Shown: in pieces, positions 11,620 to 21,494 of the stretch
How positions within the stretch are numbered: the stretch's first letter is position 1
Layout: each line of letters starts with the position of its first letter
The notes under the pieces: model-generated
What the model saw: only the letters and a program-made list of their open reading frames with translations
Database searches by the model: none
What the model was told of the DNA's origin: nothing
Translations under genes and position numbers: made by a program
From: a virus
Reading direction: 5' to 3' (one strand)
Length of the DNA stretch: 29,850 nt
Virus record (IMG/VR): IMGVR_UViG_3300018081_000012
Span: 1-29,850 of that record

Positions 11620-14600
11620 TTATCTGTTCTCCTGTAATTGTAATTTGCGCCTATAAGTATCCATTAAACGTTGACGATCAGCCGTAGGAACATTCCTTAG
11701 ATGATAACTAAAGTCTAGGCGACTAATTAAGGTCTCATTTCCTTTAGCAGCTCTAGATATCAAAGAAGAATATTTCTCTAAAGGATAACCAGTGACAACC
11801 AAAGTAGCTCTAGCTGTCTTCAGATAGTCTTGAGCTTGTGTAGTATTATTGTCTTTTAGTGCTTGTAAATAACTATTGAAATTCTTTAAGAAAACATCTT
11901 CAGCATACTTTTCAGCATTCTTACGATCTTGTTGTAACCAAGTATAAGAACGAGTGTCTGCTACGCTTTGAGGTTGCATACCAGTAAGACCCATGAAAGT
12001 AGCCATACCCGGTGTAATATCTTTCTCTAACAACTGTCCTTTACGAGACATCCATCTACCAGTTTCAAGTGCACCTATAGAACGAAAAGCATTATTAGCA
12101 CTAGAGAAGAGTTTCAATGGTCCTATTAAATCATCTACTTTTAGTGGAACAGCTTTATCATCATCTCTCATCAAAGAGAACATAGCTGTCTTAAAGCCAT
12201 CACTTTGTTCTAAGGCTGTAGATAGAGTACTAGCGACAGCGCCTCCAGCCATTCTCCACCAAGGTTTGTCAGAGACTAGAGCATCCTTGATTATATCTGC
12301 TCCCGATGAACCATAGCGTTGACCAAAGTTAAGGAAAGTACCCTTGCGTATATCGCCACCACCGGTGATCATAGCAATCATAGCAGAAGGCAATCCTTCT
12401 CCAACCATAGTTTCTACAACATTATCACCGACAAGATATCCATTATCTACGGCGTATTTACGGAAATAATCTCCTAATGGGAATCCCACTATACCCGCAG
12501 CAGAAGAACCATAGAAAGCTGCAAAAGTATTAAATAATCTAGCACGTTCGATTCCAGTAATACGCTTACCTGTGAATAGCTCAGCTAGACGCATGTTGTA
12601 AGCGAGAAACTGCGTCGGGAAAGCCATAGGTCCTCTTTGAAGGATAGACTTAGAAGCTTGAGACATATTGCCTGAAAGAAGTTCAGCCCTCTCGAAGATA
12701 GTTCGTTTGTTAGCCTCTGTCAGACGCCCAGTAGGATTAGCATCTCTAAACTCTCTGAAGGCTGTGTACCATGCACCATATCGTGCATTCTTTTCACCTT
12801 CTTTGAAGAAGATTTGTCCTAAATCCAGAAACTGGCCCCAAGCACTTTCAATTACTTTAGGAGTATATCTGACATCCTGCATGGCGTTCTCTTGACCAAC
12901 ATGCTGAAATCCAGTGTTCCTTAGTAATTCATTAGCTTCTTTCCATTCACCTGGTTTCCATCTAGATGTACCAGGGATAAGCTGCTTAGAAGCAATCTCA
13001 TCTAGCTTATCAATCATACCTGGATTTATACGAGACAGTTGATGTAAGAATGCTCCCTTAGTACCAGGGATAGCCATCTTAGCGCCAGCTACTCCTAAGA
13101 TAGTAACGTAAGTCATGTTCTGAACCATGAATTGTGGTAGAGCAAACATACCAATTGCAGCATGGTAAGCTACTGATCTAAAGAAACTAGGAGCATCAGT
13201 TATTCTATCGAACATCCATTGAGGAGCTAGATGTATAGCACTAGGACCAAACTTATCGTACCCGACGTCAGCAAGCTTCTGAGATATTCCTTGTAAAGCA
13301 GTATCTAATGCACTAGGAGTACCCATGAGCTGTTTAATCTTAAATTGATTAGACAACAACCTACTCTTAATATCAACAGGAGTTGCAGATAGTAGTTTAG
13401 TATTGTTGAAATGCCAGAACGGAGCGTGAAGAATTTCACTCAAAGGTGCATCTAGATGTTCTTTAGCTTCGTTAATCCAACGTTCAACAGAGTAAATCTT
13501 ATAATCGTCTAACAGAGAACTATTAGTAATTCTCTGCATAGCTCTATTCATGGATGGGATAGGATCAACAAGAGTAGCAGGATCATAGCTGTAAAGAGGG
13601 TTATGACGAGTCCCTTTATCATTGATTGTATATATTTCATAAGCATCCCTCTGTCCTGTATATTGAATCTGGTTCTGTCTGGCATCTGACCCGTGTCTAG
13701 TGCCATCCTTTAATTGAGACTTCCCATCTCTATCTAAGAACCTTTTTTCTATAGACTTATCTATATCGACAATCAGCTTATTCTGAGGTACCAAATAGAA
13801 AGGTTCAGTCTTATCTAATCTAGCAGGAACTACTTCACCACCAGGACCCCGAGATGGTTCATACCAACTACGGTGTTCTTTCCAATCTATAGGAAGATTA
13901 CGAGCAGCCTTTTCAGCTTCAATTTCATTACCTGCTTTAATATGACCTCTAACTTCTTCTAGTAATTTAACGATATTACGACCTAAAGTACCATTAGCTA
14001 TAGGCATTACAGTACGGTCACCGAAGTACCAGTACTTAAGAGAAGGTAAGTCAAAACTTATGTTACCTTGCTTAATGTAAAGCGGGTAGTCGTAGTCAAA
14101 GTGTCCACCACCTCTACGAGGGGTAGGGCTAAAAGATATAGGTTTAGTTTCTACGTTAGGAGCAATAAAAAACCTAATAAGACTATTATCATCGCCAATA
14201 CTACCGAAGCCTGCCAACGGTCTCCTCTCAGGATCGTATATTCTGTAGACCGCCTGCTTACCTTCTTCAACTTCCTTTTTGAGCGCATCTCTATCTTTCT
14301 TATTTAATGGTTTACTAGAAGGGTTAAATACTCTCTCTTTACCAACTTCAGACCCCATGAACATGATGTTATCTTCACCACCAGGGAACTCTTTCTGTCT
14401 TATAGCATCAACGAAAGGAGAGTTTACTTTCTTACCTGCTTTATCAACAGTAACGATACTGTGTCTTTCTGTACCTAATCTAAGCTTATTAGTGACATCG
14501 CGCATGTCACGATAGACACCATCCAGTTCTACATATCTTTTCCAGGCAAAGTAACCTAAGATCTCACCTTCAGTGGGTGGACGATGGTACATAGTCAAAT

Positions 14601-16689
14601 AATGAGATTCGATATCACCGATGTGTCTGAAAGTATACCCAGTCTCTCCAGTCAAAGGATCTGTAGCAGTCTGCCCAAACTTAAGAACTTCCTCAAACTG
14701 TTTGAACATTTCTTTTCGAGAAGTACCTGGGAAAGACCACTTAGCTAGCTTACGAGCATCTTTCATCTCTTGCTTAGCCAGAGCTAGAAGATTAGCAGGA
14801 CCGTAAGTAGCAATCTTAGCATTAGCTCTTGCATCTACTGATGCAGTCTCTTCAGGAGTCCTCAGCCATCCTAAAAAAGAATTAAGGTAACCATCAGGAG
14901 TCTTAGAGTCCTTAGTCTTACCAAACAAGTCTCTTAAGATATAAGCATTCTCAGGAACAGGCTCGTACTTACTGAGATAATATTTACCTCCAACCTGTTC
15001 TATAGAAGCACCAGGACTGGCTTTTAGTTTATTTAGTTCTTTGTAATAACTTCCTAGACCATCTTCTAGGCTTTTGATCTCAGACTTATAGACTTCAGGT
15101 TCTTTTCTGAAAGCCTTAAGTTGATCTTCTGAAAGCTTAACCAAGCTTTGAAGTTCTAACTGACGTTGACCATCTTCAGAGCCTTTTAAGACAATTCCCT
15201 TTTCCTTAGCAAATGCCCAAACATGTTCAGGCCTATCCCAGAATTCAGCATTACTTTTACCGAACCATATCTCTGCCCAGACAGCATTAGTGTTTACGTC
15301 ATGATGAGCATCTATGTTTACAATGTTCTTAGAAAGATTGGGATGTCTATCGTTAATAAATGTTTTAATAGCTCTGACACCATCTTCAGTAGCTAGCTCA
15401 GGAGTACGCCCAACCTTCAATTGATTTTGGATTACATTTAAGACATTGTTCTGAGCGGTAATATAACCGTCTTGAATTTGATTTACGAGTTCTCTAAAAT
15501 TACCAAAGTTCTTTCCTACATCTTCTGATTGAGATTTCATTACACTAGGTAGAGCTTCAATAGCCCACTTAGCAGGATTATTAGTTCCACGCATCTCACT
15601 CATAAGACCGCCAGTAGCATGTAGGACAGCGGCCTCTCCGATGTCACCAGCGCCTGCGGCAGCAGCTACCTTAGGAGACCAAAGGGCATCTACACCCGCA
15701 CCATAAGAGAACTTAGCAGACTCAACAGAATCAGCTACAGCCTTCTTGACGGGATTTATTACTCCGAACTTCTCAGCTACTTTCCTAGTTAAAAAACCTG
15801 TTCCTGGGACAGAAATAGCAGTCGCAGCTGTAGAGAAGTTATGAGCTAAAATATCGCTTTTAGACATTCCCAACATACTCGTCAGGAATTCTACGGCTAG
15901 AGAAGGATTGTCTACTTTAAGTCTATCTGCTATTTCAACAACCTTAGCTTTAAATTCAGGGAAAGGTAATCTATATAAAGCTTTCCTCTGTTCCTCTAGA
16001 GCATTGCCTAGAGAAGGAGTTAAAGGTGTTCCTGGGATGTTCCCACGTAGTTTTACTTCGCCGTAAATACCCAGTGATAGGAGATTTTTACCGAAGTCTA
16101 CGGCTCTGCCACCCCAAGACTGTGCATCAAGTACTGATTGAGCATCTTGTATTTGAGTACGTAAGAAGGAATCTTTAGTTAAGAAACTAGTTCCTACATC
16201 GACAGCCTCAGCAACCATGTTAGGATATTGATGAACAACAGAGTCCCACCAGGAACCTGGTTCATTTGCACCGACACCGTAGAGAGTATTTACATACCGC
16301 TTAGAGAACTTCTCTTCGAAGATACTCTTAGGATCACTATATTCTTTGTTTATTTTAATTTCATCTAGAGTGCCTTGCATCTCTTTAGTAGTCAGAGGCC
16401 CACCCTTTCGAATAGACATATCTGAGAATAGCTTTCTAAGCTTATCTGCTTTATCAACATCTTCTTTAGAAGCTACTTCACCACGTAGTTGATCTTCCTT
16501 ACCTTCTGCAATAGACCGTTTGATATCTTCATAAGTTCTACTAATATCGTAGATACCGTAATGCGCCATAGTAGAACGAGTAGAAATAACCGGTTCTGTC
16601 AATGGAGTAGCTAGCGAAGAACTAGTATCTATACTGACCGGTTGTCTTTCGTCTATTACAGGAGTCGTATCTATTGAAACAGGAGCCAT
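11620..16689 (-). CDS. giant internal virion protein, gp16-like
   Basis: A 1689-residue protein (T7 gp16 has 1318). ATG 16687-16689 overlaps the stop of the gp14-like gene. The N-terminus (MAPVSIDTTPVIDERQPVS) is Ser/Thr/Pro-rich. No lytic transglycosylase domain (Glu with GLMQI-type blocks) is visible near the N-terminus, in contrast to T7 gp16. The middle is mixed alpha/beta with several charged linkers. In the C-terminal third, around residues 1175-1205, AIGMFALPQFMVQNMTYVT is hydrophobic, and around 1390 AAFYGSSAAGIVGFPLGDYF is another hydrophobic segment, consistent with insertion into the host inner membrane during DNA ejection. The final 60 residues are basic helices. The largest gene of the window, it probably forms the core of the ejection apparatus; this is by length, place and hydrophobic pattern. 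Confidence 0.7.
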   Translation of the reverse strand: MAPVSIDTTPVIDERQPVSIDTSSSLATPLTEPVISTRSTMAHYGIYDISRTYEDIKRSIAEGKEDQLRGEVASKEDVDKADKLRKLFSDMSIRKGGPLTTKEMQGTLDEIKINKEYSDPKSIFEEKFSKRYVNTLYGVGANEPGSWWDSVVHQYPNMVAEAVDVGTSFLTKDSFLRTQIQDAQSVLDAQSWGGRAVDFGKNLLSLGIYGEVKLRGNIPGTPLTPSLGNALEEQRKALYRLPFPEFKAKVVEIADRLKVDNPSLAVEFLTSMLGMSKSDILAHNFSTAATAISVPGTGFLTRKVAEKFGVINPVKKAVADSVESAKFSYGAGVDALWSPKVAAAAGAGDIGEAAVLHATGGLMSEMRGTNNPAKWAIEALPSVMKSQSEDVGKNFGNFRELVNQIQDGYITAQNNVLNVIQNQLKVGRTPELATEDGVRAIKTFINDRHPNLSKNIVNIDAHHDVNTNAVWAEIWFGKSNAEFWDRPEHVWAFAKEKGIVLKGSEDGQRQLELQSLVKLSEDQLKAFRKEPEVYKSEIKSLEDGLGSYYKELNKLKASPGASIEQVGGKYYLSKYEPVPENAYILRDLFGKTKDSKTPDGYLNSFLGWLRTPEETASVDARANAKIATYGPANLLALAKQEMKDARKLAKWSFPGTSRKEMFKQFEEVLKFGQTATDPLTGETGYTFRHIGDIESHYLTMYHRPPTEGEILGYFAWKRYVELDGVYRDMRDVTNKLRLGTERHSIVTVDKAGKKVNSPFVDAIRQKEFPGGEDNIMFMGSEVGKERVFNPSSKPLNKKDRDALKKEVEEGKQAVYRIYDPERRPLAGFGSIGDDNSLIRFFIAPNVETKPISFSPTPRRGGGHFDYDYPLYIKQGNISFDLPSLKYWYFGDRTVMPIANGTLGRNIVKLLEEVRGHIKAGNEIEAEKAARNLPIDWKEHRSWYEPSRGPGGEVVPARLDKTEPFYLVPQNKLIVDIDKSIEKRFLDRDGKSQLKDGTRHGSDARQNQIQYTGQRDAYEIYTINDKGTRHNPLYSYDPATLVDPIPSMNRAMQRITNSSLLDDYKIYSVERWINEAKEHLDAPLSEILHAPFWHFNNTKLLSATPVDIKSRLLSNQFKIKQLMGTPSALDTALQGISQKLADVGYDKFGPSAIHLAPQWMFDRITDAPSFFRSVAYHAAIGMFALPQFMVQNMTYVTILGVAGAKMAIPGTKGAFLHQLSRINPGMIDKLDEIASKQLIPGTSRWKPGEWKEANELLRNTGFQHVGQENAMQDVRYTPKVIESAWGQFLDLGQIFFKEGEKNARYGAWYTAFREFRDANPTGRLTEANKRTIFERAELLSGNMSQASKSILQRGPMAFPTQFLAYNMRLAELFTGKRITGIERARLFNTFAAFYGSSAAGIVGFPLGDYFRKYAVDNGYLVGDNVVETMVGEGLPSAMIAMITGGGDIRKGTFLNFGQRYGSSGADIIKDALVSDKPWWRMAGGAVASTLSTALEQSDGFKTAMFSLMRDDDKAVPLKVDDLIGPLKLFSSANNAFRSIGALETGRWMSRKGQLLEKDITPGMATFMGLTGMQPQSVADTRSYTWLQQDRKNAEKYAEDVFLKNFNSYLQALKDNNTTQAQDYLKTARATLVVTGYPLEKYSSLISRAAKGNETLISRLDFSYHLRNVPTADRQRLMDTYRRKLQLQENR

Positions 16690-17261
16690 TATCCACCGAA
16701 CCTCGGATACGGGAGGTAACTAGATTGATTCCCGCCCGCAGGAGCAACAGAACTACCGAAGCCTGAAGCGTATGATCCTACTCTACCTAATGGACCTATG
16801 TTACTAATCAATTGTCCGCCTAGAGACGATAGACCTTGACCTGTAGATATTTCCGTACCTGCTTTAGATTGAATTATTCTCTCTTGAGAAATCTGACTAT
16901 TGATATCGAAGATATTGCGTCCAGCTCCTAGAGGTTGAGTTATACCTAATATATTAGTTCCCAGCTGACCGGAGATTTGACCATAAGCCCCAGGGAGTCC
17001 AGAACTACCGCCACCAGTAGCACCTTGCGATGTAGCATTAACTAGACCGAGTGCTCTCGCTCTCTGTCCTACTCTTATAGCTTCCAATTGATCTCGACGT
17101 CCTTTTATTTCCATCTGTTGTCTTCGTACAGCTTCAGCCTGTTGTTCTAGAGCAATCTGATGTTGCTGTGATGCAGCAACATCTTTATGTCCTTGCTGTT
17201 GACTGTATGATCCATATGCTGACATAGCCAAACCAGCTACTGCTATTAGTGCTTCAATCAT
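16689..17261 (-). CDS. internal virion protein, gp14-like, 190 aa
   Basis: The product starts MIEALIAVAGLAMSAYGSYS, a hydrophobic Gly/Ala/Ser N-terminus, followed by a long Gln-rich helix (QQHQIALEQQAEAVRRQQME), then a Gly/Ser-rich C-terminal half. T7 gp14 has 196 residues with the same arrangement of hydrophobic N-terminus and Gln-rich helix (family knowledge), and this gene directly follows tail tubular protein B, as expected. In T7 gp14 enters the outer membrane during ejection. No strong ribosome site (AAGAA only) is seen. The assignment is good by length, composition and order. Confidence 0.8.
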   Translation of the reverse strand: MIEALIAVAGLAMSAYGSYSQQQGHKDVAASQQHQIALEQQAEAVRRQQMEIKGRRDQLEAIRVGQRARALGLVNATSQGATGGGSSGLPGAYGQISGQLGTNILGITQPLGAGRNIFDINSQISQERIIQSKAGTEISTGQGLSSLGGQLISNIGPLGRVGSYASGFGSSVAPAGGNQSSYLPYPRFGG

Positions 17262-17264
17262 TTC

Positions 17265-19589
17265 TTAAATCCATGGGTTCCCTGTCTCAGCAACAGACCA
17301 TCCGATTATATTGAATGGTATATTTGAATTGTTTAATACGTGAAGAGAACAGGCTTTACCGTGCCCTCTTATTTTCACTCGCTTAGATTTATATTTATAT
17401 AGACCATCTCCAGATATACTTAAAGTCTGTGCTACAGACCATTGTCCTGAATCAGCAGAAGTAGCATAATCCCACTGTCCTCTTATCTTAAAGGAAGTAT
17501 CTTCTTCAGAACTATCTGAATAAATGTAAACATAATTATCTTGGAATTTCCTTACAGCTTCCCCTCTTACGACAAATCCAGTTACAAAGAAACTTTCGAA
17601 TTCGTCTTCTTCCCAATCTAAGTAATCAGTACTTCTCTGCTCTGAGAAAGTAAAAGCATTTAGATCATCTGAAGTTATATACTTAAATACTGGGGGTGGA
17701 GACGTACTGCCTCCTGGACCAACTATATAGTTAACTCCGTGAATCTTAATATCGCTGTCTACACTCCAAGGGTAGAATGCTTGAGAACTGAGATTATAAT
17801 TAAGAAGCCTATTGAATTCATATCTTTGGGTTACATTGTTCGTCTCTATATCTCTATACACCCATTGGATCAAAGTAGAAATAGGATCATAAGCTCCCCT
17901 AGCAAACTTCTTACCTAACAAAGGTATATCTTCGAAGAAAGATGCTATAGTAGAATCTGTCAGAGATTGAACATTCAACCCACCTTGCTGTCCTGGAACT
18001 ATAGAATAAATACCTTCTTCATTCCAGAATGTAGGATATCCTTGTACAATTACCGAAGGTGTAGAAGATATGCTTTGGATTGAAGATACTTTAGTTATCG
18101 TATAATCATTAGCTGTAAAACCAATTCCTTGGCTACCGGTTATAAACCATACACCATTAGCAGCTCTAACTATTAAACCATTCTGTATAGGTATTAATTC
18201 ATAAATAGATCCAGCACCTTGTATTCTAATTACACCGCCATCAGACGGAAGCAGATCGAATCTATCTTCTGAAGTAGGATCATTGTTTTGATAACATCTT
18301 TCGAACTGCTTTACATTCTCCATTATCTGAGAGAAGTAAATGTTCTCTGTCCATGTTGCAAAAGGCATATCTCCAGAAGCAGAGAATGAAGCATCTACCC
18401 CTGAATACCAAATACGTCCTGCAAACCATGCTCCAATTCTAGGTCTTACTAATGTAGAAAGAGTAGTTATACCTGCTAAACCTGAAGCAGTATTTCTATT
18501 TTGATCAAAAGCACTGAGAATGAAATGTCCTTTAGGAGCAGGGCCTAATCCTAAAGTAACATTAGCAAAAGTAGTAGCAGGATCAAATACATCTGAAGAA
18601 TTCTTAAACAACCACCAGACATCTGAATTAGAAGGATAGAAAGCTAAGTCTGTAAAGAACTCAGTGATATACCCTGTATTAACCGGAGAAATCTCCCAAT
18701 CAACAACAGCTGTAGTAAATATAGGCGGAGGATTTCCGTAGGTTATTTGAAACGAAGTAACATTAATGGTTAAAGTAGTTCCTGCATAACTTACAACAGT
18801 ACCTGACTTTATTACCCTTTGATGCCTGCTTCCAACAATTATATATCCTCTGATTGTAACAGCATTTCCTGATGCAGGCGTCGTTAAACCTGCTTCAACT
18901 GTAAAAGCTTGAACTCCAGTTGAGTCGTCCTGAAACGAAGTTGTAGAATGTGCCAACCAAGGACCTCCTGAAGTCCATCCTTGATTCTGTAAATTATAGC
19001 TATGTTGTGTAGTTAAAGTAGTGGAACGGAGATCATCAGGTATTTCTTCTAAGATACCACTGAAATCTCTGATCTGAATACTAATACGATTACCTTCTAT
19101 AACTCCAGCATCATACGTACAATAAATAGGCTCTAGGCTAGGATGAAAGACAAATAAATATCCATTACCTGTTGCATAAGTACATTCAGCAGCATTATCT
19201 ATCGTACCTCCTGGAGGAAGAAAGAAACCTAAGGTAATAGTACTAGCTAACTTTTTAGTTGACAACGGACTAGCTACTGTAGCTGCAGATTGAAGGTAAA
19301 AATGTAATGTGCCGTCTATTTGCTTTACAAAGACTGTAGTATTCCCGTCACCACCTGCATTAGTCCATACGAAAGAAGATATCGCAAATCCACTCTTACT
19401 TATAGTAGTAGATGTACCATTCTCTTCAATATCCATGCCCTTACGTCTGGAAACTAATCCAATACGATCGAATACACAGTTGTCTGTATCCGTACAAGCA
19501 TTCTCAGGGAAAGTTAAACCAGTAGCTTCGGTTACTAATCCTTTAGTGAAATTGTTCTGTGCAGATATTTTTCTAGCTCTGTTAGGCAT
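17265..19589 (-). CDS. tail tubular protein B (nozzle), gp12-like
   Basis: A 774-residue protein, close to T7 gp12 (794). It begins MPNRARKISAQNNFTKGLVT, with a conserved-type start: Gly-Leu followed by a block NACTDTDNCVFDRIGLVSRR, seen at the head of podovirus nozzle proteins (N-x-x-F-DRIG-x-x-x-RRG). The remaining sequence is beta-rich with many aromatic and Gly/Ser/Thr turns, and there are few charged helices, fitting the beta-propeller nozzle. Its start overlaps the 103-residue gene by 8 bases. The late-operon position, just before the internal virion proteins, is the T7 place for gp12. It forms the tip of the tail tube and contacts the tailspike. Confidence 0.9.
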   Translation of the reverse strand: MPNRARKISAQNNFTKGLVTEATGLTFPENACTDTDNCVFDRIGLVSRRKGMDIEENGTSTTISKSGFAISSFVWTNAGGDGNTTVFVKQIDGTLHFYLQSAATVASPLSTKKLASTITLGFFLPPGGTIDNAAECTYATGNGYLFVFHPSLEPIYCTYDAGVIEGNRISIQIRDFSGILEEIPDDLRSTTLTTQHSYNLQNQGWTSGGPWLAHSTTSFQDDSTGVQAFTVEAGLTTPASGNAVTIRGYIIVGSRHQRVIKSGTVVSYAGTTLTINVTSFQITYGNPPPIFTTAVVDWEISPVNTGYITEFFTDLAFYPSNSDVWWLFKNSSDVFDPATTFANVTLGLGPAPKGHFILSAFDQNRNTASGLAGITTLSTLVRPRIGAWFAGRIWYSGVDASFSASGDMPFATWTENIYFSQIMENVKQFERCYQNNDPTSEDRFDLLPSDGGVIRIQGAGSIYELIPIQNGLIVRAANGVWFITGSQGIGFTANDYTITKVSSIQSISSTPSVIVQGYPTFWNEEGIYSIVPGQQGGLNVQSLTDSTIASFFEDIPLLGKKFARGAYDPISTLIQWVYRDIETNNVTQRYEFNRLLNYNLSSQAFYPWSVDSDIKIHGVNYIVGPGGSTSPPPVFKYITSDDLNAFTFSEQRSTDYLDWEEDEFESFFVTGFVVRGEAVRKFQDNYVYIYSDSSEEDTSFKIRGQWDYATSADSGQWSVAQTLSISGDGLYKYKSKRVKIRGHGKACSLHVLNNSNIPFNIIGWSVAETGNPWI

Positions 19590-19893
19590 TCTTAACTTCT
19601 GTTATTCTAATATTTCTCTTATTGAAATAAGTATCTGCATATCTCTTCAAATGCTCAAAACTAGTGAATTGGTTCTTCAGAGGTGCAGGGACTATTCCAT
19701 CTGCATATTTAAAACTCCATAAGCAATTCATAGGATTCATTATAGCATGTAAAGTGTTATTCCCTGTAAACAGACGACTGTCCACTAGCCCAGTGGTAGA
19801 CAAGGCAGACTTCCCATCTATAACTTCTAGTTTTAGTATACGATCGTCTGACCGCATCTTAGCCTTACGTCTATCTTCATAGTCAACTAACAT
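19582..19893 (-). CDS. conserved-type podovirus protein between tail tube genes, 103 aa
   Basis: The product begins MLVDYEDRRKAKMRSDDRIL and contains FTGNNTLHAIMNPMNCLWSF and FTSFEHLKRYADTYFNKRNI. Its ATG overlaps the stop of tail tube A, and its end overlaps the start of tail tube B. The pattern NPMNCLWSFKY...G-x-x-P-x-x-L-x-x-x-F is one I recall between tail tubular genes of other podoviruses, without a function. It is soluble, with no membrane span. A tail assembly or adaptor role is inferred from position only. Confidence 0.7.
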   Translation of the reverse strand: MLVDYEDRRKAKMRSDDRILKLEVIDGKSALSTTGLVDSRLFTGNNTLHAIMNPMNCLWSFKYADGIVPAPLKNQFTSFEHLKRYADTYFNKRNIRITEVKNA

Positions 19894-20645
19894 TACACAC
19901 GCCTAGCAAAAGTAGGGAATTGATCGAAAGCCAAAGGCTTATCTAAGGTCTTAGTACGTTGTAAAGTTCTCCACTGTCTACGAGATTCTAGTTCAGCCTT
20001 CTCATTAGGTGCTTGTTTCAATTCTACAAAAGCTAAAGATTTAGCTTCATTAAGCAATAGAACAAACTGTTGATCATCTAAATCTGGGGTGAAAGCATCA
20101 GATAAAGTAAAGGTAGGAATAACTAATCCATAACACATTGTCTTAGATGACTGTAAAGTAACATCTACATCTATATCATAAGAATCGAAGACAACATAAA
20201 CATCATCTACTATTGTACAGTACGTAGGAGCAAGACCATTTTTAAAGTAGAAAGTAAAGTTATTTAGCACTAATGTATCTACATCAATTTCAGTAGTCTT
20301 AAAAGTTTGAACCATATCTAGAAATTGTTTAATTGGCAGTATAGTCACATAATCAAAATGATCTTCGGGAAAACCGATAGTAGCTTTATTATACTTGATC
20401 CAATCTATACGTCTTACATCAGCAGGTCTAATCATAAGGACAGGTTGAGCATTATCACCGGAAGCATCTAGAGAGAAGATCTGCCTATGTTCCGGTAAAT
20501 CTGCTCTAGCTATGATGTTAAAGTAACATGTTCTGATTATCTGTGCTACCTGCATAGACTCGGTAGTATCTGATATACTATTTACTTCATCAGAATCTAA
20601 TGACGATAGTATCGTCTGAGTCATATCTAAAAGTGAATATTTCAT
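19893..20645 (-). CDS. tail tubular protein A (adaptor/gatekeeper), gp11-like
   Basis: A 250-residue protein starting MKYSLLDMTQTILSSLDSDE, with ATG overlapping the stop of the preceding membrane protein (ATGA). The opening helix (LDMTQTILSSLDSDEVNSIS-DT-E) and the C-terminal helix FVLLLNEAKSLAFVELKQAP, followed by a basic RRQWRTLQRTK segment, are typical for podovirus adaptor proteins, where N-terminal helices bind the portal ring. It is somewhat longer than T7 gp11 (196). It forms the dodecameric ring between portal and nozzle. Order is as in T7 (A, then B), apart from the intervening 103-residue gene. Confidence 0.88.
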   Translation of the reverse strand: MKYSLLDMTQTILSSLDSDEVNSISDTTESMQVAQIIRTCYFNIIARADLPEHRQIFSLDASGDNAQPVLMIRPADVRRIDWIKYNKATIGFPEDHFDYVTILPIKQFLDMVQTFKTTEIDVDTLVLNNFTFYFKNGLAPTYCTIVDDVYVVFDSYDIDVDVTLQSSKTMCYGLVIPTFTLSDAFTPDLDDQQFVLLLNEAKSLAFVELKQAPNEKAELESRRQWRTLQRTKTLDKPLAFDQFPTFARRV

Positions 20646-21088
20646 TTACGTAACTTCCACGTTGTTGCTAAGAAGTAAAAACCAATTACAGAAATCACAA
20701 CCCACCATAGATTGGAATCAGCAAGTGTATCTGTGTTGAATATATGACAATCTAGGTTCAGATCTCCTCTGACTCCTGAACATCCATAAAAAGCTCCAAC
20801 AGTCTTATCCCATAAGAAAATCTTAGTTAAATAAGCAATCGGTCCTATAGCTGCTACAAGTCTAACGAAACCATTAACACGTCTAGTTAATGTATCCCCA
20901 GCTTCAGCTAAAAGGACCGCTTTACGAGCATTAGCTATTTCAAGTTCTAAATTGATCTCCGCTTTCTGAGTATCACTGTCAGCCTTAGCCCTAGCGATCT
21001 TCAGATCAGTAATCTTATTTAATACGCTGGATATAGGTCCAGCTAGACCACTAAGAAAACCAAAGATAAGGCTTAGAAAACTAAACAT
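20642..21088 (-). CDS. holin-like membrane protein, 148 aa
   Basis: Three hydrophobic segments are visible: residues 1-20 (MFSFLSLIFGFLSGLAGPIS), about 78-95 (FVRLVAAIGPIAYLTKIF) and about 125-142 (LWWVVISVIGFYFLATTW), with an amphipathic charged helix (KIARAKADSDTQKAEINLEL) between the first and second. This layout resembles three-span phage holins. A pair of cysteines (GCSG and LDCHIF) lies between spans two and three, possibly a periplasmic disulphide. It lies with two other small membrane proteins next to the endolysin, so a holin or pinholin role is likely though not proved. The start has GAGG immediately upstream, with little spacing. Confidence 0.65.
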   Translation of the reverse strand: MFSFLSLIFGFLSGLAGPISSVLNKITDLKIARAKADSDTQKAEINLELEIANARKAVLLAEAGDTLTRRVNGFVRLVAAIGPIAYLTKIFLWDKTVGAFYGCSGVRGDLNLDCHIFNTDTLADSNLWWVVISVIGFYFLATTWKLRK

Positions 21089-21494
21089 GCCTCAGCCTTT
21101 TACGTTTAACAATCTCTGTATTCACCAAGAATCCATCTACCTTTACTGTATTAAGTCTACGCGCCCATTCTGTAATTATACCTTTAAATATCAAAATATT
21201 ACCAAGTATGATACCTTGCTTCCAATTAAAGGATCCTGCAACACTATAAGATAAGAGAGAAGAATAATCTATAATTGAGAAAGCTGTAACTACAAATCCA
21301 ATAGCTGTTTCAAGACGAGCTAGAAAGATAATTTCCGAATTGTTAAACCAAAGTTTAGTTCTTTCCCACTTAGTAGGATATTTTATTTCTCGTTCGGATT
21401 GTACCTTTACAACCCATTTACGGCGTCGGCGTCGTCGTAGGAGTAGAGACGAAGAAGGACTTAATTCTTTGGAAGTCTTCTTTAATGCCGACAT
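21081..21494 (-). CDS. membrane protein with poly-Arg head, holin candidate, 137 aa
   Basis: The product begins MSALKKTSKELSPSSSLLLR followed by RRRRRKW, then PTKWERTKLWFNNSEI and two hydrophobic segments (about residues 56-76, LARLETAIGFVVTAFSII; about 85-107, SYSVAGSFNWKQGIILGNIL). The KWERTKLWFN-x-x-x-I-F-x-A-R-L-E part is like two-span holin proteins I recall in other phages. The first 26 codons overlap in another frame with the 49-residue membrane protein. No good ribosome site precedes ATG 21492-21494 (only GAGG two bases away). The true start, or a frameshift joining the two frames, is therefore uncertain. It overlaps the next gene by 8 bases. Confidence 0.6.
   Translation of the reverse strand: MSALKKTSKELSPSSSLLLRRRRRRKWVVKVQSEREIKYPTKWERTKLWFNNSEIIFLARLETAIGFVVTAFSIIDYSSLLSYSVAGSFNWKQGIILGNILIFKGIITEWARRLNTVKVDGFLVNTEIVKRKRLRHV

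Noticed and set aside
21421-21445. The CGGCGTCGGCGTCGTCGT stretch as a regulatory repeat
   Set aside because: It lies in two overlapping coding frames and is explained by Thr/Pro and Arg codon runs; no further copies are seen.
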